A stretch of 64,000 nt of DNA from Ciona savignyi. Its lineage: Eukaryota; Chordata; Ascidiacea; Phlebobranchia; Cionidae. The notes below the pieces were generated by a model. The model ran no database searches. It worked only from the letters and a program-made list of their open reading frames with translations, and was not told where the DNA came from. The translations under genes and the position numbers were made by a program. The stretch is taken from the NCBI GenBank assembly GCA_000149265.1, contig CH003403.1, positions 1,088,241-1,152,240 of the forward strand. The letters run 5' to 3'. This document shows, piece by piece, positions 10,739 through 20,429 of the stretch (within the stretch, counting starts at the first letter, position 1; each line of letters opens with the position of its first letter).

Positions 10739-12989
10739 CTACTTCTTGAAATTTGCACTCGAAGGAGAAGGTTTGGTGCAAAGTTCGTAGGATGGGTTCG
10801 AATTAGAAAAGGTGTTTTGGGCATTCCAAAACCCAATATCTTGGTTTGAATTTTTTCTAACTTTCATCGCCATTGCTGTTGTCATGTCAACTTTAGAGGG
10901 ATAACTTGCTGTACCTGTCGTACCAGGATACCAGTACTGGTGGGTGGAGCTATCGGGGAAGGCGGGGCGACCGTCGCTTGACCATACTTTCTCGTCCTGA
11001 AACAATAATATCATCACGATCGAATCATACACAGTGACAGGTTCGTCTTGGGTTGTAAAATTAGACCAGTGCAATAGTGTAAGTGGCGTCTGGAAATATA
11101 TGGACTTACCTTTAGGATAGATGTTTATCCACGCGAATGGAAATACGCAACGAGTGTTAACACACAAATAATCTTAAAGTTACCTCGCGACCGTAGGGTT
11201 ACCGAAGGTATTGCTGTGTTTGATGTATACGTTCCTTTAATGTGAGTATAACACATTAATCCACTGGGTTCAGTCAGCTAATTGTTTTTATTATAATACG
11301 GACATTTAACACAAAATACACTTTCTCTGTAGCAACTAGACACTGTCCATCTATGAATATTGCGAGATATCAAATCATAGTCAAGTATAAGTGTTTGTAC
11401 AAACCGATGGTTTGTAATTCATTGCGAGCCAGATATCCGCAACACCGTCGTTACCAATGAAGGTTTTCTTGACGTAATCATAGACAACGTCATACATGTG
11501 TTCATCGAGAATATTGACCAACTTTCCGCCGACGTTGCCACATTCTTCCTCGGCTTCTTCTCGTTTTTGCTTCATATTTGATCCCCATGTTTTGCTGGGA
11601 TGTGGCATCCAAATAAACTCATCATAGTACACGATTCCATCACCACACGCTGGAAAGTAACATTTGATCGAATTAAATTTTATCTTTCTTATTACGTTAA
11701 ACGGTATATTTCTTATTGCGTTAAACGTTATATTTCTTATTACGTTAAACGTTATATTTCTTATTACGTTAAACGTTATATTTCTTATTGCGTTAAACGG
11801 TATATTTCTTATTGCGTTAAACGTTATCTTTCTTATTACGTTAAACGTTATCTTTCTTATTAAGTTAAACGTTATATTTCTTATTACGTTAAACGGTATA
11901 ATTCTTATTACGTTAAACGTTATCTTTCTTATTGCGTTAAACGTTATCTTTCTTATTGCGTTAAACGTTATCTTTCTTATTACGTTAAACGTTATATTTC
12001 TTATTACGTTAAACGTTATATTTCTTATTACGTTAAACGTTATATTTCTTATTACGTTAAACGTTATATTTCTTATTACGTTAAACGTTATCTTTCTTAT
12101 TACGTTAAACGTTATATTTCTTATTACGTTAAACGTTATCTTTCTTATCACATTAAAAGTTATCGTTCTTAATACGACTATAGTCAGAAGTGTCACATGA
12201 GACACGCCACTTTTTTCAAGGCGACACATCACTCTTTAAGAAAGATAACGTTTGCAATATTTTTTTTGAATTAATCGATGTAATAATAATAAAGTATAAC
12301 AATAAATATGTACTTACCGCCAATGTGGAAACACACCACCCAATCCACGGTGAGATAAGCTTGCCAACCCATGTTCCGATCAGTTCGTTTCACTTCCAGC
12401 CAAAAACCCGAGGAGAGTATTTCCAGAACTGTGGCATTGAATTCGTACGGCAGAGATGAAGTTAAGTGGTGAGGTTGGACGGTTACGTTCATCACGAAAC
12501 TCGGTATAAAATTCAAGCACATCTGGTAGCTCACAAATATCTTCCCTTTCGCAGTATCCGACCGAGCTTGCAATGACGTACTACTCGCTTGAGGGTTCAG
12601 CATTTCTATAATGTTCAGAGTTATGTCCGATCTATTAGCTTGGTGGATTAGTGCGACGCCTTTAGTAGAACGGTTGCAGGTACGAAACTGGTCGCTATCT
12701 AGTCGGTTGTGTCCTTGGCGCAAGGACTCAACTGACATCGTCTGATCAAATTGAAGGAACGTGTAAATCATACAACACACTGCAATAGCTTAGGTAACCC
12801 GATGGTGGGCGCGAGGTAATCTGATAATTGCCTGTGTGTTGACCCCCTGTTTTTTGTTCGCAGACATATAAACATGAATATCATATCTTAGTTCTATAAT
12901 GCTATAAACATTAATAATTAAAATAAAAGCTTACCTGCGACAGCATTGGTCAAGCCGCACACAACCATAAACACACCGACGAGTTTCAT
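10739..12989 (-). CDS. Secreted lectin: H-type-lectin-like domain plus C-type-lectin-like domain
   Basis: Four exons with matching phases: 12989-12935, 12605-12318, 11649-11405, 10996-10739 (281 residues). Exon 1 is a clean signal peptide (MKLVGVFMVVCGLTNAVA). Exon 2 encodes about 95 residues with FNATVLEILSSGFWLEVKRT and GWQAYLTVDW, a beta-sandwich pattern close to H-type (HPA/discoidin) lectins. Exons 3 and 4 form a CTLD: GIVYYDEFIWMPHP, EECGNVGGKLVNI, DIWLAMNY, then YWYPGTTG and GFWNAQNTF with a terminal ELC. The intron inside the CTLD has phase 0 and the one before it phase 1, as in the collectin-like gene at 20430. The protein is probably a secreted defence or adhesion lectin (inference). 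The Ca2+-site EPN/QPD triplet is not seen. The H-lectin assignment is less sure than the CTLD. Confidence 0.78.
11108..11285 (-). repeat. SINE-1 copy, head truncated
   Basis: Has TGTTTATCCACGCGAATGG and TTAATCCACTGGGTTCAGTC, but stops before the tRNA-like head. It lies in the CTLD intron of the H-lectin/CTLD gene. Confidence 0.5.
11684..12170. repeat. 24-bp minisatellite, about 20 copies
   Basis: Unit of 24 bp around CTTATTACGTTAAACGTTAT with few substitutions. Since 24 is a multiple of 3 it is open in several frames on both strands. It lies in the intron between the H-lectin-like and CTLD exons and runs open in frame into the CTLD exon. Confidence 0.92.
12614..12891 (+). mobile_element. SINE-1 copy with target-site duplicates at a splice acceptor
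   Basis: Full-length SINE between two copies of TTCTATAATG (12604-12613 and 12892-12901). On the gene strand this 10-mer carries the AG of the exon 2 acceptor, so the insertion duplicated it. Head TTAGCTTGGTGGATTAGTGC, body, then AACATGAATATCATATC tail. Confidence 0.75.
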
Positions 12990-13183
12990 GTCCAATTATC
13001 GTTGGAGCAAATATTACAATCAACTTGTCGGAGATCAACAAAACGTTTACACTCTCATTATATGACTTCTTAGCTAAACAAATATCCGAATGCACTGCAG
13101 TCAGCTATGAATAAAGAGATTTCTCTATGACGAGTTACTGTACAGCTTTGTGTTTGAAATTTACAAGGAAATCCTTTCTCAAT

Positions 13184-13578
13184 GACGTTTACTGCGTTGC
13201 CAGTGTAGATGGAAATCGACTGAATATTGATGACGTTTACTGCGTTGCCAGTCTAGATGGAAATCGACTGAATATTGATGACGTTTACTGCGTTGCCAGT
13301 GTAGATGGAATTCGACTGAATATTGATGACGTTTACTGCGTTGCCAGTGTAGATGGAAATCGACTGAATATTGATGACGTTTACTGCGTTGCCAGTCTAG
13401 ATGGAAATCGACTGAATATTGATGACGTTTACTGCGTTGCCAGTCTAGATGGAAATCGACTGAATATTGATGACGTTTACTGCGTTGCCAGTGTAGATGG
13501 AATTCGACTGAATATTGATGACGTTTACTGCGTTGCCAGTGTAGATGGAAATCGACTAATATTGATAACGTTTACTGT
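13184..13578. repeat. 48-bp minisatellite, eight copies
   Basis: Unit begins GACGTTTACTGCGTTGCCAG and ends GAATATTGAT. Copies differ mainly at two positions (GTGTAG/GTCTAG and GAAATC/GAATTC) that alternate along the array. It lies just upstream of the H-lectin/CTLD gene and is open in one frame because the period is a multiple of 3. Confidence 0.92.
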
Positions 13579-13747
13579 GTGTAACTGATCGTTTCTTTTT
13601 ACCACATTTTGTAACTGTGAGTGGAAGTTGATTACAGATTTTTGTATTTTTCCTATTTTGATCTACATTGCCAGGACCTATATGTATCTCAAATTCTATG
13701 ATCTGACGATCTCGTGTGAGAACTCTTAGGAAATCCACCATTAATAC

Positions 13748-13882
13748 CTTTATTTCACAAAGCACTGCTCGACAATTACAAAACTTCACAGTTAAACTAG
13801 AACGCCTGTCACATGCTGCTTCCAACCAAACAAACATTGGGAAATCACCACCATTGTTACTCAGCAAAACACTCGTTTAAAT
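13748..13882. repeat. 140-bp dispersed repeat, copy 2
   Basis: Partner of 9744-9890, shortened by a deletion in the middle. Confidence 0.6.
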
Positions 13883-14041
13883 ACGTAAGTGTGTAGAGGC
13901 AACTTAGTAATTCTACTAAACATAATCAAACGTACCAAACACACTACACGAATGCAATAACCCCCGTAACTGCGAGATTTCCCAGTATATATGTTGATTT
14001 CGCGATCGTTGTCGGAATATATCTTTTTTTAATGGGCTAAG

Positions 14042-14135
14042 TTTTGAACCATGATCGGCTCTTGATTAAATCCGTTTATATACATATGGCGGGGTGTATG
14101 AATCGGCCGCGTTAACCATTCGGCCACACCAGCGT
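14042..14135 (-). repeat. SINE-2 (tRNA-Leu/Ser-like) copy
   Basis: The minus strand reads TGTGGCCGAATGGTTAACGC (A-box region) and ends with a damaged B-box. About 95 bp long. Confidence 0.55.
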
Positions 14136-14230
14136 TCTTCCGTGTTGCACCGCGCTGGAAAACAGCGACAGAAACAAACTCGCACGTCCAGCCTCAAGCA
14201 TTTGTAAGTGGCCTTAGCGATAGGCTAGTT

Positions 14231-14719
14231 CAGCGGTTCCCAAACTGGGCGCCGCGGCGCCGTATGGAGCCGCGAGACTTTGCCAGGGGCGCAGCGAAAG
14301 CATGCGGAAGTTGCTGCATTTATTGTTTTTTTCACCGAAAAAAAAACAGTACATGTGTGTTACACCAGTAAAACGTTAATTGGAGATGTTTGAGCCTGGT
14401 GTGCACCCCCATACACTGGCATACAATATTCGTTTTACTTGTAAAATCCATTGTTCGGTGTTATCTGCCACTATTTGCTCACTAACAAGGCATTGTTTTC
14501 GAATAATGGTTTGTCAAATAACTGCTTTGCATTAATTGACTGTTCGTCACTTTAGTAGTTTAGTGAATAGTTTTAAAGAGTTTGAATGGTTATCCAAATG
14601 CATGCCATAGTCTGGATATACAATATACAATACATGCAGTTTGAAAATTTTATGAGGGAGCCGCAAGGTTTAATAAGTTTACAAAAGGTTCCGCCAACAA
14701 AAAAGTTTGGGAACCGCTG
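14231..14719. mobile_element. hAT MITE, 489 bp, intact ends
   Basis: Perfect 16-bp terminal inverted repeats (CAGCGGTTCCCAAACT at the left and its complement at the right) flanked by exact 8-bp target duplicates GGCTAGTT at 14223-14230 and 14720-14727. There is no transposase, so it is non-autonomous. The exact duplicates suggest a fairly recent insertion. Confidence 0.93.
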
Positions 14720-14839
14720 GGCTAGTTAATAAGGTAAGAATAGTTAAAAACAGTTGAGCATTTATATTTACAATAAAAAATAAATATTGCTTACCATGTT
14801 TTTTTACAAAGAATAATAAAGTTATTATATTGATGTTAA

Positions 14840-15113
14840 GATAGAATATTCATTTTTTCCCGTGAATGGGGTTATCACACGGGCAATCGTCAGATCACCT
14901 CGCGCCCACCGTCGTGTTATCGAAGCTATTGTAGTGTGTTGTTTATAATTAATACGTTTTTTCAATTTGGTAAAACACAGTAATCAGCTGGGTTTAAGTA
15001 ATGTCCGATAAGTGCCCTGCCCAAAGACACAACCGACACGCTAGAGACCAGTGTCGACCTTCAACATTTTTCGGCTGAAAGGCAGCGCACTAACCCACCA
15101 AGCTGAGCAGTCG
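14840..15113 (-). repeat. SINE-1 copy, full length
   Basis: The complement carries the full head, GGTCTCTAGCGTGTCGGTTG, CAGCTGATTACTG and the GGATA-like tail. Confidence 0.65.
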
Positions 15114-15654
15114 AACAAGGTTGTTCTCTGCCATTTTTATTAAACTTGGCCTACTCTTTAATAAACAAACAGACCACATTCACATATTTGATCAAGAAAT
15201 TTATTCCTGTCTTCGTGTCGCTGCCTTAACTGTCGTTTCGTTCTTTATGAGTAGAATAACCTATACTAGTTTAGGAATAGCGTTGGTCAACATATAGTTT
15301 AGGTATTTAGTGTATATTTTGCTCCTTCATTACATCAAAGAAGAATGGCACAATTATTTTAAGTTAAGTAGACAGGATAAAACGGCAAAGATACAGTAGT
15401 TAGAACACGTAAGTGAATAGTCAAGGTATAATGGAGGAAAATGACGTGGCCGTTAAATCTTACATTAATTAGTTAAGAAGAATTTGCGATTAAAAACTTT
15501 AAATTTAGATTTAAAGCACAAAATACATAAAATTAAAACCTTAGACTAAAAAGTGTGCAAGCACTATATTGCGTGAATATGGTACAAAGGATAATCTGCT
15601 CTCTTGATTAACACACCAGTAACTTGGACTGAGCAGGTTTTAGACAACAGAAAC

Positions 15655-18600
15655 ATGGATTATACTAAGTTGTTGAAGGAATACACCAAAGAGTTTGTCC
15701 CTTCACCTACAGAATATGCAAAGGACGATGGTAAGATATTGCGCGCTATAGATTTGTAAGCGAGGGACTTCATAGCAAATACATAGAACTTAAGAAATAT
15801 TAAAATCCAGTTTCGGAGAAAGCCCTTGTTAGACCTTTTTTTGAAATAAACCGGTAGCCAAGAAAGATGGGGAACTTCTGGCTCTGTTTTGCATATCCCC
15901 ATATTTAATATTTTTTAGCTTAAAGCTAGGGCTGCGTTAAAAAAGGCCTCGTTGCTTTGTTTTCAAAGTGATTACCTGGGTAGGCTTCGAAATATTCAAG
16001 TAACTTTGTTAACGAATAACGAAGACAAACAGTGTTCCCACTTTTACCGCACTGTAGTGACATAAGCCTAGGACAACACTAAAAGGAGGGAAAGAGGGAA
16101 AGAGGGAAGGAGGGAAACTGCTTACTAAAACTTTGAAAACTATTTTCAATCCTACCCTCAAACACCAACCCCAATCCTTACATTACCTTTCACCCCTAAT
16201 CTTTATTTTAGTGAGCAGTTCTTTTTTTCATTCCTTTTAGTTTTCGCCATGGGCCCACAATCTACGTTGCTCTTAATTTATGCTACGTTTAGCTCGTTTG
16301 ATACGTAACATGATATCCACCTACAATGTGTTGTGTATGATTCGGACGTGCCTTCAATTTGATAGAACCCACCATTTTAATGCGCTTAGGCAATGTCTGC
16401 TAAGTTTCTTGTCCAAGGACACAACCGACTAAACCAGTTTTGAACATATGCGGTAAGAGTATTGTGCGGTACGGTCGTATGGCCTAATAGTTAACGAAAC
16501 CGATACATATACCGACTCCTATACAAATTCGGTCTTAGCAACAACCCCATCATGGGTTCAAAACTAAGTCTGGTAAAAATAGAAACAAAATACACCGTCG
16601 TGTGTCAGATTCAAAACCGCTCCCTAAATTTAAAAACGTCTTAATGTCGTTCCCGTGATGGATCGAAACTTAGCCCGGTATAAAAGAACATCTTGATTAG
16701 AACAGTATAAGATTTTTTCGATTTTTTCCTTGACTTTAAATCAACCTTCAAGGTACATATATTAATCGTGTTAGTAAACATGTGTAGAAGTTGTGCGACC
16801 AGTTAGCTTGGTGGGTTAGTTCGTCTGTCACGGTTGCAGGTTCGAAAGTAATGGCAAGCGAGTTACCCGACGGTGGGCGCAAGGTGATCTATTGCCCGTG
16901 TGATAACTCTCCCGCGTTTTTCCATTTACGGGGATAAACATGAATATCCTACCCTATCTTCCTAAGTTTTGACTTGATACCTATTTTTAGGCGTTTTTGG
17001 AGTTACAACTTAATTCTTTTATTACTTAAGCATTTCATAAGAACCAATAACAAAACAAATTAAATTGTTTTCCACTTTAAGGTACGAATTGGTGTATTAA
17101 CATCATCATGCAACTTATGTTTAGTAAGGAGAAGATGGACTTTTTCAAGCAAACGCCTGCGCTATCTGTTTTAGAAGGAGGACCTGGTATGTTGTAGGAC
17201 ATTTAAAAGTATTTGTAGGTGTGGGTGGTGTTGTTACTCTACAAGTCACTATTCCGATTACTAATAATACAATGTATATGTAATACACCTCATGCTCACA
17301 GTCGAGTTTCTGGATCTATTGCAGAGAGAAGTAGCACGTCTAAACAGGTAAAAATATTTTTTTTATTCAGAGAAGAAATATATACTGCTGGACCAAGTAC
17401 CATCGCCAAGACTTTTGATGACTCATCAACCACATTTCAATGTAAATATTGAAAAATATTTGAAACAGAAACTAAAGGTTTATAAGTTTTTTCGTAATCC
17501 ACATAAATGCAAAATTTCTTAGATATTTTAAATATGGGTTCCTTTAGAAATCTATAGATATCGCTTGCAGAAAAACAAATGAAACATTATGTAATGAATG
17601 TGTGTTATAGGATGGGATAGTGTATTTGTGTTCACCCGGTAAGTGGGAAACCGCAAAAGAGTTATCGAACGGGAAATTGTGAGATCACCTCGCGCTCACT
17701 GTCGGGTCAACAGAGTTAAGGCAATCACCTTTAAGTGCCTTAATCAAGGACACAACCAACTATCTGACGACCCGTTTTGAACCTGAGACCCTTCGGCTGA
17801 AAGACGAATCGACGAAATTGAAGAAACGTGTGAATCATACACAACACACTTGAATAGATCCAGAAACTCGACTGTGGGCATGAGGTGTATTACATAGACA
17901 TTATATTTATTAGTAATCGGAATAGTGGCTTGTACAGTCTAAAAAGAGATGTTTTTACCTGTTTAGATGTGCTACTTAATCATCCTGTTACGCTACGGTG
18001 GGCGCGAGGTGATCCGACGATTGCTCGTTTGATAAACCTGGTTTTCCTATTCACCGGCTTATCCTATCCATTTCGTACATAGATAGTGGTAATCTACCGA
18101 AACCCAAAATACGTGGCTGTCTCATTCTATCACTTCCATCTGAAAGCATACCCACCGGAGTTTCGTGTTGATAACTGGAATGAATACGTGAAGCTTTTTA
18201 TGCGGGGAGGTAAAATTGATTTTAAGCATTAATCATGTGCAAAGCAAGACACTCGTGGCACAGATAGATTGTGATCGCTGATTGATTTATTTCCTAAACT
18301 CTTGTGGGTGAAAAGCCAGATTTTATCCATCGGTATCGTAAGACACCTATGTCTATAGTCGAGTTGCTGAAGCTATTATAGTGTTTGGATGCTTAGTTTA
18401 TTTATATCCTTGTGAGTGGGAAGCCAGGCTTTATTCACGAGTTTCGTAAGACAACTCATGTCCACAGTCGAGACATGATTACTTCAAGTTTAGGAGACAG
18501 AATAAACGGCAAAACTACAGCAGTAAAACACGTCAGTGAATAGACACGGTATAGCTGAGAAAATGTTAAGTTCTCCGATTACTTTCAATAAGATTCTAAC

Positions 18601-19569
18601 TATTTACAGGGCTACCAAAAAGCTTTTGTCGTCCTGGTGAGACGTACTTGGACCATTTCTTGGGTTGGTATAAACTGCGCCACAATAAGCAGATATTACT
18701 AATGTGTTATGAAGAGATGAAGCTGGTGCGTCATTTGTAGAGCGGCGAATAGTATTTTAATTAAAGCCTAAAATTCAATTTGGTCCGACCCATTAGCTTT
18801 GTGAGTTAGTTCGTCGCCTTTCAGTCGAACGGTTTTAGGTTCAAAACTGGTGACTAACTAGTTGGTTATGTTCGTGGGCAAAACACTTATCGGACATTGC
18901 CTGAACCCAGCGGATTAATGGGTTCTACCAAATTGAAGGAACTTGTGTATCATACACAACACACTGCAATAGCTCCGGTAACACGACGGTGGGCGCGAGG
19001 TGATCTGACGATTGTCCGTATGATAAGCCCCTTGGTTTTCCCATTCACGGGGAAAAATGAACATTCTATATTATATATCTTATTTAATAGAATCCTGAAA
19101 GGGAAATTCGAAAGCTTTCAAACTTCCTCGGGTTAAAGAAAAGTGACGAAGAAATAACCCGAGTTGCAGAAGTCACTTCATTTTCATCAATGAAGAAACA
19201 ACAAGATAACGATTTCAACATTTTGGACAGACAAAGAAAAAAGACTAACATGATAAGAAAAGGTCATTTTTTCTTTCTTTAAAACCTGCGATCGCTAATC
19301 CGGACATGATTTTGCCAGGTCTGGTTTTGAACCCAAGATCACCAGATCCCTCGTCTGGTTTCGAATCTAGAACAAAACATTACCGAAAGTGCCCTTAGGC
19401 AATCTAATTACCACCAACCATTAACATCTTACCCACACCCGTTTCCACCGTCCCAGGCTTTATAGGGGATTGGAGGAATCACTTCTCTGTGGCTCAGTCG
19501 GAAGAAATGGATGCGTTGGTGGCGGAAAAGGCAAAGGGAATCAACTTTAAATTCAAGTGCAAGTTGTAA
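15655..19569 (+). CDS. Cytosolic sulfotransferase (SULT family), PAPS loop incomplete
   Basis: Transfers sulfate from PAPS to small hydroxyl or amine compounds in the cytosol. Seven exons in phase: 15655-15730, 17082-17186, 17371-17477, 18083-18209, 18610-18725, 19091-19262, 19457-19569 (271 residues). Family marks in order: GTNWCINIIMQL, LLMTHQPHF with the catalytic His, IYRNPKYVAVSFYHF (3'-phosphate site), LLMCYEEMK, and the canonical C-terminal RKGFIGDWRNHFS. The YPKxG half of the 5'-phosphosulfate loop, expected just before GTNW, is not encoded. Exon 1 joins exon 2 in phase (DDG-TNW), and the protein is about 20 residues shorter than usual. Either a small exon was missed in the 1.35-kb intron 1 or the enzyme is impaired. 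The exon 3 donor (AAG|GTTTAT) was chosen because it restores the normal spacing between TH and RNPK. AATAAA follows at 19622. Confidence 0.85.
16469..16580 (+). repeat. SINE-2 copy
   Basis: GGTCGTATGGCCTAATAGTT head and CATGGGTTCAAAACTAAG B-box region. A second 3' half follows at 16600-16690. Both lie in intron 1 of the SULT gene. Confidence 0.6.
16795..16963 (+). repeat. SINE-1 copy with internal deletion
   Basis: The head TTAGCTTGGTGGGTTAG is complete through GGTTGCAGGTTCGAAA, then jumps to the CCCGACGGTGGGCGCAAGG block and the tail. Confidence 0.6.
18783..19080 (+). repeat. SINE-1 copy, full length
   Basis: Complete head, B-box region, GAACCCAGCGGATTAATGGG, GACGGTGGGCGCGAGGTGAT and tail. 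It lies in the intron before SULT exon 6, ending a few bases from its acceptor. Confidence 0.7.
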
Positions 19570-20429
19570 GCGCTCTGCTTAATTAGTGGCAATTAATCAA
19601 GTGTTTTGGAGCCTCTTCATAAATAAACGAACTGAACCAATTAACGGCATAGTTTGTTTTATAGCATATTTGGTACATTTATTCATAATCTAGCACAAAA
19701 GAAGTTCCTGCAACAAGGTATTTTTGGGGGGACCGGTTAGCTTGGTGGGTTAGTGCGTCGACTTTCAGAAAAAGGGTGGTAGGTTGGAAACTGGTAGCTA
19801 GCTAGTCGGTTATGTCCTTGGGCAGGGCACTTAACGTACATTGTCTGAACTCAGCGGAATGATAGATTCTACTACATTTAAGGAATGTTTCGATCATGGG
19901 GTTCAGACAATGTTCGTTAATTGTCTTGCTAAAGAACACAACTGATCAGCTAGCGGTCAGTTTCGAACCTACAACCCTTCGGTTGAAATGCGTAATTATG
20001 ATATTTTATTCATGTTCAATCCTCGTGAATGGGGAAAGTCGTTCTATGATAGGGGAAATGTTGGATTACCCACGCATCCACAAGGAGCATTTGTCGCAAT
20101 GGTAACCGAAAAATACCTCTTATAGCTGCTTCAGTATGCACTGTGTAATTTAGATTTTACTTAAGTTTCACAACTGCATTACATCGGCTGTGTGATGATT
20201 GGTGGTTAAAACGTGGCAGAAACTTTCCCGTTTAATATTTCGTTGATCAGCAAAAGTCTGAAGTCTTATCGTCACGAAAGACACCACGAAAAAGTCAAAA
20301 TTTTCCGGCATCCGGAAGCTGATTATTAATTAGCAACAAATCGAACATCTTAGTCGAAAACAACTGCGTTACTACCAGACACAGTACAGAAAACGAAGCT
20401 TTTGTGGTGATACGTTCAAAGAATTCAAT
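19570..20429. other. Interval between SULT and collectin-like genes
   Basis: Contains the AATAAA poly(A) signal of the SULT gene (19622-19627), a 5' SINE-1 fragment (19732-19900) and an inverted SINE-1 scrap to about 20020. Nothing else was recognised; the collectin promoter should lie in 20100-20429. Confidence 0.5.

Larger units (their letters stand above)
12990..15654. other. Interval between lectin and SULT genes: repeats only
   Basis: Holds a 48-bp minisatellite, copy 2 of the 140-bp dispersed repeat, a SINE-2 piece, an intact hAT MITE and a SINE-1. A TATA-like TCATATAATG (minus strand, about 13055-13065) lies some 65 bases upstream of the lectin start codon. No further exon was recognised. 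Confidence 0.55.

Noticed and set aside
11664-12200. 178-residue plus-strand open frame and 283-residue minus-strand frame
   Set aside because: Both are read-through of the 24-bp minisatellite; only the minus-strand end coincides with a true CTLD exon.
13127-13588. 153-residue open frame of repeated DVYCVAS units
   Set aside because: The 48-bp period keeps any frame open; no signal, domain or splice support.
15868-15902. Missing SULT exon encoding NFWLCFAYPH
   Set aside because: Stop codon directly after, no donor site and Lys of the loop absent; at most a relic.
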